Source: Pseudomonadota bacterium | Lineage (GTDB): Bacteria > Pseudomonadota > Alphaproteobacteria > Rhizobiales > Xanthobacteraceae | DNA length: 64,000 nt | Assembly: GCA_023451825.1 (NCBI GenBank) | Contig: JAEXYA010000066.1 | Span: forward strand, 27,804-91,803 | Reading direction: 5' to 3' | Shown here: positions 36,091-43,871 of the stretch, one piece after another | Layout of the letters: each line of letters starts with the position of its first letter | Position numbering within the stretch: the first letter of the stretch is position 1 | Made by a program: the position numbers and the translations under genes | Notes under the pieces: model-generated | The model's input: only the letters and a program-made list of their open reading frames with translations | Told to the model about the DNA's origin: nothing | Databases searched by the model: none

Positions 36091-36822
36091 TTATTTCCCC
36101 ACATTGAAGCCGGGGATGACCAGCCGCTTCTCAATCAGACGCATGCCGATCGTGACGACGGCGCTCAGCAACAGATAGATGCCCGCTGCAGCTGTGAAGG
36201 CCTCGAACACCTGAAACGAGAATTCCTGCATCGAACGCGCCTGTGCGGTGAGTTCGAGCACGCCGATGGTCAGCGCCGGCGCGGTGTTCTTGATCGTGTT
36301 GAGGAATTCGGACGTCAGCGGCGGAAAGATGATGCGATAGGCGAGCGGCAGCAGGATGTAGCGATAGGTCTGCCATGTGGTGAGGCCGATGGCCGTGCCG
36401 GCCATCCGCTGTCCCTTTGGCAAAGCGTTGATGCCGGCCGTGACCTGCGTCGCCACGCGCGACGACATGTAGAAGCCAAGCCCAAGCATCGCAGCGATAA
36501 ACGGCCCGTTGCGAAGCTGCTTGACCCACATTCCGAATTCGCCCGGCAACAATTCCGGGACGACGAAAAACCAGATGAAAAGCTGCACCAGCAGCGGGAT
36601 GTTACGAAACAGCTCGATATACGCATTGCCGATCATCACAGGCCAGCGCGACGGCAAGGTGCGCATGATGCCGACGATCGAGCCAAGCACGAAGGCGATG
36701 ATCCAGGCGACAAGCGCGAGCAGAACAGTGACCTGAAGTCCGCTCATCAGGGACGCGAAATAAGTGCCGGTCGCATCCGGCGTCTGATCCCAGAAGATGC
36801 CCCAGTTCCAGTTATAGTTCAC
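36091..36822 (-). CDS. polar amino-acid ABC transporter permease (GltJ-like)
   Basis: A 243-residue permease starting from GTG at 36822 (VNYNWNWGIFWDQTPDATG), with GGGGGACG just upstream; the longer frame to 36855 lacks a ribosome site. The EAA loop VTAGINALPKGQRMAGTAIGLT and the conserved YIELFRNIPLLVQLFIWFF segment identify the HisMQ/GltJ family. It forms the channel together with the 35395-36087 product. A 199-bp gap with a palindromic repeat divides it from the binding-protein gene. Confidence 0.92.
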   Translation of the reverse strand: MNYNWNWGIFWDQTPDATGTYFASLMSGLQVTVLLALVAWIIAFVLGSIVGIMRTLPSRWPVMIGNAYIELFRNIPLLVQLFIWFFVVPELLPGEFGMWVKQLRNGPFIAAMLGLGFYMSSRVATQVTAGINALPKGQRMAGTAIGLTTWQTYRYILLPLAYRIIFPPLTSEFLNTIKNTAPALTIGVLELTAQARSMQEFSFQVFEAFTAAAGIYLLLSAVVTIGMRLIEKRLVIPGFNVGK

Positions 36823-36886
36823 GCACCGTCCCCCAAACGCGTCGTCGTCAAGCACTCATGCAATGGCCGGGCCATTGCTCCTTCCT

Positions 36887-37013
36887 GCGCCCCGCTGACG
36901 GGGAGGAGGTGGCCGCGCGTTGCGCGGTCGGATGAGGGGGCTCTCCACCTGTTGCGGAGTGCATGGAGAACCTCCTCACCCGTCCTCTCCCCGCATGCGG
37001 GGAGAGGTTAAGA
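36887..37013. repeat. palindromic repeat inside the amino-acid ABC operon (family G)
   Basis: Arms AACCTCCTCACCCGTCC and the left GGAGGAGGTGGCCGCGCG half, with internal hairpins CCCCGCTGACGGGG, CGCGCGTTGCGCG and CCTCTCCCCGCATGCGGGGAGAGG, fill the gap between the binding-protein stop and the first permease start. In binding-protein operons such stem-loops often stabilise the upstream mRNA. Confidence 0.7.
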
Positions 37014-37021
37014 TGCAAGCC

Positions 37022-37945
37022 TCAGAGATAAGCGTCCGGATCAGCAGAGTCCGACGGCTTGGCAAAGGCCTTGGTCTGCTCGGGGCCCATCGGGACATTG
37101 AGGTTCAGACCCTTTGGCGGGATCTTCTGGGTGAACCACTTCTCATACAGCTTGGCGCCTTCCGGGCTCTTGTAGAGTTCGGCAGTCGCAGCATCAGCGA
37201 CCTTCTTGAAGGCGTCATCGCCTTTGCGCAGCATGATGCCGTAGGGCTCGGGCTTCGAGAACGCATCCTTCGAGATCACGTAAGCGTTGGGGTCACGTGC
37301 ACCGGCAGCGAGCGAGGCGAGCAGGATGTCATCCATCACGAAGGCGACGGCGCGATCGGTCTCGACCATCAGGAAGGCTTCGGCGTGATCCTTGGCAGGC
37401 ACGATATTGATGCCGAGATTACGCGCGGCATTCGCTTCGGTGAGTTGCTTGATATTGGTGGTGCCGGAGGTCGAGACCACCGTCTTGCCCTTCAGATCAT
37501 CGATCTTTTCGAGCTTGGCGGTCTTTTTGGAAACGAAGCGGCTGGCAGTGAGAAAATGGGTGTTGGTGAAGCCCACCTGCTTCTGACGATCGACGTTATT
37601 CGTCGTCGAACCACATTCGAGATCGACGGTGCCGTTGGCAATCAGCGGAATGCGCGTCGCTGAGGTGACCGGATTGAGCTTCACTTCGATCTTGTCGTTC
37701 TTCAGCTCTTTCTTCACGGCCTCGACGATCTTGTAGCAGATGTCCATGGCGAAGCCGACGGGCTTCTGATTGTCATCGAGATAGGAAAACGGCACCGAGG
37801 AATCGCGGAAGCCGATCGTGATCGCGCCGGTGTCCTTGATCTTCTTGAGCGTACCCGTGAGCTCCTGCGCACTTGCCGGGCCTGCGAAGGCAGCGGCGAT
37901 GGCTGTCAAAACAGAGATTCGCCCCAACAGAAAAAGTCGTTTCAT
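37022..37945 (-). CDS. amino-acid ABC transporter substrate-binding protein (GltI-like, Glu/Asp)
   Basis: A 307-residue periplasmic binding protein. The signal peptide MKRLFLLGRISVLTAIAAAF ends at AGPASA-QE. The mature protein has ITIGFRDSSVPFSYLDDNQKPVGFAMDIC, the type I glutamate/aspartate (GltI/BztA) opening, and the ligand-site pattern SATRIPLIANGTVDLECGSTTNN. ATG 37945 is chosen because it directly follows the ribosome site GAGGAGAGGG. First gene of the uptake operon; the upstream region to 38182 separates it from the hydrolase gene. Confidence 0.92.
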   Translation of the reverse strand: MKRLFLLGRISVLTAIAAAFAGPASAQELTGTLKKIKDTGAITIGFRDSSVPFSYLDDNQKPVGFAMDICYKIVEAVKKELKNDKIEVKLNPVTSATRIPLIANGTVDLECGSTTNNVDRQKQVGFTNTHFLTASRFVSKKTAKLEKIDDLKGKTVVSTSGTTNIKQLTEANAARNLGINIVPAKDHAEAFLMVETDRAVAFVMDDILLASLAAGARDPNAYVISKDAFSKPEPYGIMLRKGDDAFKKVADAATAELYKSPEGAKLYEKWFTQKIPPKGLNLNVPMGPEQTKAFAKPSDSADPDAYL

Positions 37946-38181
37946 AGTCCCTCTCCTCATAACTCCGGTCTCACGCCAACGGCGCTCCCTCCGAGCACGC
38001 CGGCTTGTCCGCCCGTCATGCTTGCACAAACGGGGCCAAACGCAAATGCCCCCTCCGGCGAATGCCGGATGAGCGCCGAAGTGATACGTTTAAAGGAGGC
38101 GATTGGTTCTCGCGCGTCCTACGAAAGATGGAGAACACGAACAGGCGGATCGTCGCAGGATGACGCTATTGCTACAGAAAA

Positions 38182-38985
38182 TCAGACGAGCGCAGCGACG
38201 CCGGTCGTCCGTCGCTGCTTTTGCGCTGCGACAGCCTCGCCAAATGCGAGGAAGAGCGTCCGGTTAATCGGATTGATCTGCGGGTCATATTCGGCATGCC
38301 ATTGCACCCCGAGCGCGAAGCCCGGCGCATCCGCAATGCGGATGGCTTCGATGGTGCCATCCTCGGCAATGCCTTCGATCACCACGCGCTCACCGGGCAC
38401 TTCGATGCCCTGGCCGTGCAGCGAATTGACGGTGATGGTCTTGCGCTTCAGCAGGCTCGCGAAGGTGCCGTTGCTGGTCAGATGGACGTCATGGCGATCG
38501 GCAAACACCACCGCCGGATCGGGATGGATTTCGCCATTCTCCAGCCGCGGCATGCGATGATTCATGCGGCCCGGCAGTTCGCGAATTTCGGGATGCAGCG
38601 TGCCGCCGAAGGCGACATTCATTTCCTGCAGTCCGCGGCAGATGCCGAAGATCGGCACGCCCCGCGCAACGCAGGCTTCAACCATGGCCAATGCCACGTC
38701 GTCGCGTCCGTTGTCATAGGGCTCGTGGCGGACACAGGCCTGCATGCCGAATCGGGTGGGATGGACATTCGCCCGGGCGCCGGTGAGCAGGATGCCATCG
38801 ACGATATCGAGAACCTCACCGATATCGGTGATATCCGGCGTGCCCGCGAACATCATGGGCAAGGCGCCGGCCACTTCGGCAACCGCGCGCAGATTGTTTT
38901 CGCCGGCCGCCTGGACGGAAAACCTGTTCTCAATGCGGTAGGCGTTGCCGATGACGCCGATAACGGGCCGGGACTTGGTTGCCAT
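38182..38985 (-). CDS. class I glutamine amidotransferase-like hydrolase (PuuD family)
   Basis: A 267-residue gamma-glutamyl-gamma-aminobutyrate hydrolase family protein. The nucleophile elbow FGICRGLQEMNVAFGGTL contains the catalytic Cys; ALGVQWHAEYDP supplies the His and its partner Asp is in place of the usual Glu (HAEYDPQ reads HPE-like in homologues). The family splits gamma-glutamyl amides, as in putrescine breakdown, but no other puu genes are near. Start ATG 38985. The gene lies upstream of the Glu/Asp uptake operon on the same strand (236 bp apart), so a link to glutamate recovery is plausible. Confidence 0.82.
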   Translation of the reverse strand: MATKSRPVIGVIGNAYRIENRFSVQAAGENNLRAVAEVAGALPMMFAGTPDITDIGEVLDIVDGILLTGARANVHPTRFGMQACVRHEPYDNGRDDVALAMVEACVARGVPIFGICRGLQEMNVAFGGTLHPEIRELPGRMNHRMPRLENGEIHPDPAVVFADRHDVHLTSNGTFASLLKRKTITVNSLHGQGIEVPGERVVIEGIAEDGTIEAIRIADAPGFALGVQWHAEYDPQINPINRTLFLAFGEAVAAQKQRRTTGVAALV

Positions 38986-39151
38986 AGCTTCCGGTCGAAC
39001 ACTTTATGACAGTTCAGCTATAGCCGATTTGCACCGCGAAAACGACAGGCAACGGAACAGAACGTCCATCTTCCCATGCATGGGAGAAGGAAACTGTCAT
39101 CGTGAATACGGAGATCATCTCGTCCGTCTACGCCCTTCGGGCTACGCCGGA

Positions 39152-39208
39152 CACGCTTCGCCTTTGGCTAAGCATGGCTGCGCCACGCGTAGCCAAAGGC
39201 GAAGCGTG
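39152..39208 (-). terminator. 19-bp perfect hairpin at the tRNA-Val 3' end
   Basis: Perfect inverted repeat (39152-39170 with 39190-39208; core CGCTTCGCCTTTGGCTA) with a 19-nt loop. In the direction of the tRNA it begins within the CCA end. There is no T-tract behind it, so it may serve as a processing or REP element rather than an intrinsic terminator. Confidence 0.5.
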
Positions 39209-39281
39209 GTGGGCGCGACAGGGATCGAACCTGTGACCCCTTCCATGTCAAGGAAGTGCTCTCCCGCTGAGCTACGCGCCC
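39207..39281 (-). tRNA. tRNA-Val (GAC anticodon)
   Basis: The minus strand folds as a cloverleaf: acceptor GGGCGCG/CGCGCCC, D-arm GCTC...GAGC, anticodon stem CTTCC/GGAAG with loop TTGACAT giving anticodon GAC, and T-arm ACAGG/CCTGT with loop TTCGATC. The discriminator is A and CCA is encoded. It is 75 nt with CCA. Confidence 0.95.
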
Positions 39282-39386
39282 TAAGAACCGGTCGTTACGG
39301 GTAGGCGGTCTATAACGGGTCGGCCCCGGCGAGGCAAGGATGCCGGAGCGTCATTTATGACCGATTGTGAAGAAAAACCGACAGCC

Positions 39387-39746
39387 TCAGGCCGCCAGCA
39401 TCTTGTTCACTTCGCTGACCAATTCGCGCAGGTGCACGGGCTTGGCCAGAACCTTGGCATTCTTGGGCGCCTCGGAGTCCGAATTCAGCGCCACGGCGGC
39501 GAAACCGGTGATGAACATGATCTTGATGTCCGGATCGAGCTCGCTGGCGCGGCGGGCCAGCTCGATGCCGTCCATTTCCGGCATCACAATATCCGTTAGA
39601 AGCATTTCAAAGGGTTCTTCGCGCAGCCTCTGATAGGCTGACATCCCATTGTCGTGGTGCGACACCGAAAAACCGGCGTTTTCCAGTGCCTTCACCAGGA
39701 ACCGGCGCATGTCGTTGTCGTCTTCGGCGAGAAGGATCTTGTGCAT
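39387..39746 (-). CDS. cpdR: single-domain response regulator CpdR
   Basis: A 119-residue stand-alone receiver domain. The acidic pocket (EDD near residues 8-10), the phospho-acceptor Asp in LLTDIVMPEMDGIELARR, the Thr/switch segment MFITGFAAVAL and Lys in VLAKPVHLRELV are intact. It is very similar by eye to alphaproteobacterial CpdR, which in its unphosphorylated form primes ClpXP for cell-cycle proteolysis; the C-terminus ends in hydrophobic-alanine LAA, like the degradation tag reported for Caulobacter CpdR. Neighbouring N-formylglutamate amidohydrolase is divergent, an arrangement often seen in this class. Confidence 0.88.
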   Translation of the reverse strand: MHKILLAEDDNDMRRFLVKALENAGFSVSHHDNGMSAYQRLREEPFEMLLTDIVMPEMDGIELARRASELDPDIKIMFITGFAAVALNSDSEAPKNAKVLAKPVHLRELVSEVNKMLAA

Positions 39747-40029
39747 GGCGATGAGACGTCAAACCCGAGTGAGGAAACCTAGACGCCTACTTAGCCCGAG
39801 GGTTGGTAAATTTCGGGTGAAGTTTGCGCCGCGGGCATGTGGATAACCGTTTCATTATGGTGCGCCAGATTACGAGCAAGAGCAACAAAACCCGGCATTT
39901 GCGCCCGATCGGCGCGCAGCGCCGGTTGCGCGATCCGGCGGCGGCCCCGACAATGACACCTCGCAAATCGCTGGTTTTCTGCCAGACTGGCGCCCCAGAA
40001 GAACGTGCCTGCAGGGACGAAACGCGACG

Positions 40030-40917
40030 ATGACCCAATTTGCCGGTGAGCTGTCGCCCCCTTTCGAGATTGTCGAGCCGCGCGAATGGCGGGCGCCGAT
40101 CATTTTCAACTCGCCTCACTCCGGCACCGTCTATCCCGCCGAATTCCTCAATGCGTCACGAATCGACGTCGCGGCGCTGCGCCGCTCCGAGGATTCCTTC
40201 ATGGACGAATTGATCGGCGGCCTCTCCGAGCGCGGCTTCCCGGTGATGCGGGTGCATTTCCCCCGCTCCTATGTCGACGTCAATCGCGAGCCCTATGAGC
40301 TCGACCCGCGGATGTTCACGGGACGACTGCCCAGCTTCGCCAATACCAGATCCATGCGCGTCGCAGGCGGGCTTGGCACCATTCCGCGCGTCGTGGGCGA
40401 CGGCCAGGAGATCTATCGCGAGCGGCTCAATGTGGACGACGCCCTCACCCGCATCGAGAGCCTCTACAAACCCTATCACCGCGCGCTGCGCCGCCTGATC
40501 AACAAGGCCTATCAGACCTTCGGGACAGCGATCCTGGTGGATTGCCATTCCATGCCGTCCATCGGCATTGCCCGCGAGGAGCCGCGCCGGCCCGATGTGG
40601 TGATCGGCGACCGCTATGGCACCAGTTGCTCCGGACTTCTCACCGATGTCGTGGAGGACACCTATCAGCGGCTCGGCTATTCCATCGGCCGCAACAAGCC
40701 CTATGCCGGCGGCTTCATCACCGAACATTACGGCAATCCCGCCAGCGGGCTGCATGCCGTCCAGATCGAGCTCAACCGGTCGATCTATATGGACGAGCGC
40801 AAACGCGAGCGGACCGCCCGCTTCGACCAGATCGCCACAGATTTCACGGTTCTGGCCGACGCACTAATCGACATTCCGCTCGGACTGCTTGGGCCATTTC
40901 AGGCGGCAGCCGAGTAA
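40030..40917 (+). CDS. N-formylglutamate amidohydrolase
   Basis: A 295-residue protein of the N-formylglutamate deformylase/amidohydrolase family. Readable features are IIFNSPHSGTVYP near the N-terminus, the SYVDVNREPYELDPRMF block, the metal-site ILVDCHSMPS and GGFITEHYGNP. The family removes formyl from N-formylglutamate, as in histidine degradation, but no other hut genes are here, so the real substrate is uncertain. The ATG at 40030 follows the 283-bp divergent gap shared with cpdR. Confidence 0.85.
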   Translation: MTQFAGELSPPFEIVEPREWRAPIIFNSPHSGTVYPAEFLNASRIDVAALRRSEDSFMDELIGGLSERGFPVMRVHFPRSYVDVNREPYELDPRMFTGRLPSFANTRSMRVAGGLGTIPRVVGDGQEIYRERLNVDDALTRIESLYKPYHRALRRLINKAYQTFGTAILVDCHSMPSIGIAREEPRRPDVVIGDRYGTSCSGLLTDVVEDTYQRLGYSIGRNKPYAGGFITEHYGNPASGLHAVQIELNRSIYMDERKRERTARFDQIATDFTVLADALIDIPLGLLGPFQAAAE

Positions 40918-41067
40918 TTTCGTCACTCGGGCGGCCTTCACCTGCGACAAAATATCCAAATACCGCGATACCCCATTCTTTTACCACAGCGATTCATACA
41001 ACCTTAGATTTATACCTACATCCTGCTCGCGGCGGCACGAACCGCTAGAACAATGGGCAGGGATAGA

Positions 41068-41241
41068 ATGACGAAAATCGAAAGCGTTATCAAAAGGTTC
41101 ATTGCCGACGAGTCCGGCGCGACGGCAATCGAATACGGCCTCATCGCAGCCGGTATTGCACTTGCGATCATTGCTGTCGTGAACAGCCTCGGGACCAACC
41201 TCAACGGGAAGTTCGGCGAGCTCAACGCATCGCTGAAGTAA
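41068..41241 (+). CDS. Flp family type IVb pilin
   Basis: A 57-residue class IVb prepilin. The processing site is after Gly17 (DESG/ATAIEYGLIAAGI), giving a mature chain with Glu5-Tyr6, the Flp motif, followed by a long hydrophobic helix. The ATG at 41068 has GGGCAGGGA just upstream and is preferred to one at 41053. No cpa/tad assembly genes lie in the window, so this is an orphan pilin gene relying on machinery elsewhere, or a paralogue. A candidate sRNA runs toward it on the other strand. Confidence 0.88.
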   Translation: MTKIESVIKRFIADESGATAIEYGLIAAGIALAIIAVVNSLGTNLNGKFGELNASLK

Positions 41242-41431
41242 TCGACGACGCGCTGCGATCGGCTCCGGTTCTCAGCCAGAGCGATCTGCTCCCTTGGTCT
41301 TCGCTGGCTGCAGCCGACACCATGTCAGTTGCAGCAAATGCCGGTAGCTGTCGGCTGAGCTTGCGAGACGGGCGGGGCACCAAAAAGATTGCTGGCTGAT
41401 CGCCGCGCAACCTGCAAAACTCCTCAGACAA

Positions 41432-41520
41432 GAAAAAAGGGCCGCTTGCGAAAGCAAGCGGCCCAAGTCTAGGGAGGAAACGCCCAAGGAGGGCAGCGAT
41501 AGCGCGAGGCGCTACCGCAC
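41432..41520 (-). ncRNA. candidate small RNA (~89 nt) with CUCC loops and intrinsic terminator
   Basis: On the minus strand a promoter-like TTGCAC (41555-41550), 17-bp spacer and CATATT (41532-41527) precede a compact region without a reading frame. The predicted transcript has stem-loop 1 (GCGGTAGCGC with GCGCTATCGC), a small GCCC-TCCTT-GGGC hairpin, a single-stranded GTTTCCTCCC stretch, and an 11-bp GC-rich stem with a tetraloop followed by TTTTTT (terminator at 41464-41433). Exposed CCTCC motifs are complementary to Shine-Dalgarno sequences, as in known rhizobial and Rhodobacter CU-rich sRNAs. No expression evidence is available. Confidence 0.6.
41433..41464 (-). terminator. strong intrinsic terminator of the candidate sRNA
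   Basis: On the minus strand an 11-bp perfect stem GGGCCGCTTGC/GCAAGCGGCCC with a 4-nt loop is followed by six T residues. No protein-coding gene ends here on this strand, which is the main argument for an RNA gene. Confidence 0.85.
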
Positions 41521-41526
41521 CGCAAC

Positions 41527-41555
41527 AATATGCATCCTCGGGCCAGTGAGTGCAA
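41527..41555 (-). promoter_or_regulatory. sigma-70-like promoter of the candidate sRNA
   Basis: TTGCAC (41555-41550) and CATATT (41532-41527) are separated by exactly 17 bp on the minus strand. The expected start is near 41520. Confidence 0.5.
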
Positions 41556-41750
41556 GAGTTTTCGGGCATTTTCTCATGCAAAAAATGCAACGCTTTTGGA
41601 CGACCAGAACATAATCGTCACAAATAAATCATTCAAAAACATAGACTTATAAAAACGTCAGCCATTTTGACGCATTTTAGGAATGAACAAATATTCACTC
41701 CTAATGCCAAATTCCAGTTCTTGCACTCACAAATCTCAGCCGATTCATAC

Positions 41751-41790
41751 TGCGCAGAGTGCGCAATTGGATATTTGCGCAGTCTGCGCA
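41751..41790. promoter_or_regulatory. four TGCGCA hexamers in a symmetric array
   Basis: TGCGCA occurs at 41751, 41760, 41776 and 41785. They form two pairs with 9-bp pitch, separated symmetrically by ten AT-rich bases. Because each hexamer is palindromic, the whole array is a dyad centred at 41770. It lies about 110-150 bp before the phosphatase start in an AT-rich stretch and looks like an operator. The stretch 41556-41898 otherwise has no gene. Confidence 0.6.
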
Positions 41791-41898
41791 AAATCGCCAG
41801 CAGTGGGCAAATGCGTTGCGCTCATATGCAGCCGGCCCCAAGCCGCGATATAGATGGATACAACCAGCCAACATTTCTCCGCCGTAAAGGATCCTGCC

Positions 41899-42681
41899 GT
41901 GACGGTCATCGATTTCACCGCCTTCATCGGCCGCCTCGCCACTGCGTCGGGTGAGACCATCCTGCCCTATTTCCGTACGTCGCTGAGCATCGACAACAAA
42001 AAGGCCGGTGATTTCGATCCGGTCACCGAGGCCGACCGTGGCGCCGAGGCTGTCATGCGCCGCCTGATCAAGCAGAGCTTCCCCCAGCACGGCATCGTCG
42101 GCGAGGAATTCGGCGTCGAGCGCGAGGATGCGGATTATGTCTGGGTGCTCGACCCCATCGACGGTACAAAATCCTTCATCTCAGGCTTCCCGACCTGGGG
42201 CACCCTGATCGCACTGCTGCACAAGGGCACGCCGGTCTATGGCATGATGCACCAACCCTATATCGGCGAACGCTTCACCGGCGATAACGGTTCGGCGCGC
42301 TATCAGGGCGGCAATGGCAGCACCCGCAAGCTGGCCGTTCGCCGCTGCGACTCGCTGGAAAAGGCCGTACTATTCACGACCAGCCCGCTGCTGATGGATG
42401 AAACCGACCGGGCAATTTTCCAGGGCGTCGAAAAACACGTCCGACTGTCCCGTTACGGTGGCGATTGCTATTCCTATTGCATGCTGGCCGCCGGCCATCT
42501 CGATCTCGTCATCGAGACCGACCTGAAGCCCTATGACATTGCAGCGCTCATCCCCATCGTCACCGGCGCCGGCGGCGTGGTCACGACCTGGGACGGCAAG
42601 CCGGCGCAGAACGGCGGCAAGATCATCGCCGCCGGCGACGCGCGCGTGCATGCAGCAGCGATGAAGCTGCTGAATGGGTAG
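41899..42681 (+). CDS. hisN: inositol monophosphatase family protein, HisN-type histidinol-phosphatase
   Basis: A 260-residue Mg-dependent phosphatase. Metal-site motifs are FDPVTEADRGAE, GIVGEEFG, VWVLDPIDGTKSFISG and DLVIETDLKPYDIAALIPIV. The FISGFPTWGTLIAL and late DLKPYDIAAL sequences are closest to the HisN group, which dephosphorylates histidinol phosphate in histidine synthesis; a generic inositol/sugar phosphatase is possible. GTG 41899 with AAAGGA eight bases upstream is favoured; an ATG at 41854 with no ribosome site would add 15 residues. No other his genes are near. Confidence 0.8.
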   Translation: MTVIDFTAFIGRLATASGETILPYFRTSLSIDNKKAGDFDPVTEADRGAEAVMRRLIKQSFPQHGIVGEEFGVEREDADYVWVLDPIDGTKSFISGFPTWGTLIALLHKGTPVYGMMHQPYIGERFTGDNGSARYQGGNGSTRKLAVRRCDSLEKAVLFTTSPLLMDETDRAIFQGVEKHVRLSRYGGDCYSYCMLAAGHLDLVIETDLKPYDIAALIPIVTGAGGVVTTWDGKPAQNGGKIIAAGDARVHAAAMKLLNG

Positions 42682-42710
42682 CGCGCATCAGTGACACGCC
42701 GGCGCCCGTG

Positions 42711-42896
42711 GTCTCCCTCCCCGGAGCGAAGCGAATGGGGTCCGACGGACGAATTCGTCCGTCGTAGTCCGCCGATAGGCGGGGGTGGGGTCTATCCCCA
42801 CGTGACGTCCGAGTGTGTGGAGACGCCCCACCCGTCTCGAACGCTACGCGTTCGATCCACCCTCCCCACGGCGCCGCTGCGCGGCTTGGGGGAGGG
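42711..42896. repeat. large palindromic repeat, family E copy 1
   Basis: About 186 bp with outer arms TCTCCCTCCCC and GGGGGAGGG, and internal sections GTCCGACGGACGAATTCGTC and GGGGTGGGGTCTATCCCCAC. The second copy is at 56981-57156. It lies between convergent hisN-like and LysR genes. Confidence 0.8.
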
Positions 42897-42902
42897 AAAA
42901 GA

Positions 42903-43793
42903 TTAGCGCGCCGCCGCTCGCAAATGCTCCACCAATTCCCGCGCCGGGCGTGACATCGTCTTCAGATCGCGAAAACAGATCGCCAGCTTGCGATTGGCCC
43001 AGGCATCCCTGATCCGCACCAGCGTGATCGGCATCGCGCGGGCACAGCGCCGCGCTGCCACTTCGGGCACGACAGCCACCCCCACATGGGCCGCCGCCAT
43101 CTGGCACATGGCGTCGAAATCGCGCATCTGGGCGCGATAACGCAGCCGCGCGCCGAGGCGGGCGGCGTATTTGCCGATATGGTTCTGGAGCGCCGTCGTG
43201 TTGGTCAGGCCAATGAAGTCGCGGTCGATGACCTCACGAAAATCGATCGCCCGGCGTGAGGCCAGATCGCTGCGTTGCGCCGTCACCAGCACCAGCCGGT
43301 CCTCGCTGAAAATGAAGCGGTCGAGCGTCTCCGGCAGCGTATGCTCCGCCGCAAAGCCGAGATCGGCGCTCCCCGCGGCGATCGCCTGGGCGATATCGGC
43401 GCTTTCGCGCTCCTCGGCCTCCAGGCTGACCTGCGGATGCTCACGCAGGAACGCGGCCAAAGCCTTCGGCAAATGCTCGGACAAGCCGACGGTATTCGCC
43501 AGCAGGACAATGCTGGCCTTGGTGCCGCTGGCATAGGCCGCCATATCGCTGCGCAGGGTCTCGACATCATGCAAGACCACGCGGGCATGGCTGAGCAGGC
43601 TTTCGCCGGCCGCCGTCAGCGTCACACCGCGCCGCTCGCGCTTGAGCAGGACCACGCCAACAGCCGTTTCCAGCCCCTGCATGCGCGCGCTCGCCGAGGC
43701 CAGCGCCAGATTCGCTACTGCTGCGCCGCCGGTAATGCTGCGTGCTTCAGCTACCGCCACGAACAATTTGAGATCGACCAAATCGAAATGCAT
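42903..43793 (-). CDS. LysR family transcriptional regulator
   Basis: A 296-residue LysR-type regulator starting at ATG 43793 (MHFDLVDLKLFVAVAEARS). The N-terminal winged helix-turn-helix spans about residues 3-62 (SITGGAAVANLALASASARMQ as the recognition part); the C-terminal effector domain follows with SADLGFAAEH and AAHVGVAVVPEVAARR. It is divergent from the TSUP transporter, 78 bp apart, the usual layout for a LysR regulator and its target. Confidence 0.9.
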   Translation of the reverse strand: MHFDLVDLKLFVAVAEARSITGGAAVANLALASASARMQGLETAVGVVLLKRERRGVTLTAAGESLLSHARVVLHDVETLRSDMAAYASGTKASIVLLANTVGLSEHLPKALAAFLREHPQVSLEAEERESADIAQAIAAGSADLGFAAEHTLPETLDRFIFSEDRLVLVTAQRSDLASRRAIDFREVIDRDFIGLTNTTALQNHIGKYAARLGARLRYRAQMRDFDAMCQMAAAHVGVAVVPEVAARRCARAMPITLVRIRDAWANRKLAICFRDLKTMSRPARELVEHLRAAAR

Positions 43794-43871
43794 CGCGTCC
43801 GCTCCAGCCTTCGCTTTAACCGAAGGCACTCTCCGTAACCTCCAGATTGTGCCCATCGCCAGGATCGGTCA

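Noticed and set aside
39838..39846. DnaA box in the cpdR/N-formylglutamate hydrolase gap
   Set aside because: A single nonamer match is expected by chance in a 64-kb window; kept only as a side note.
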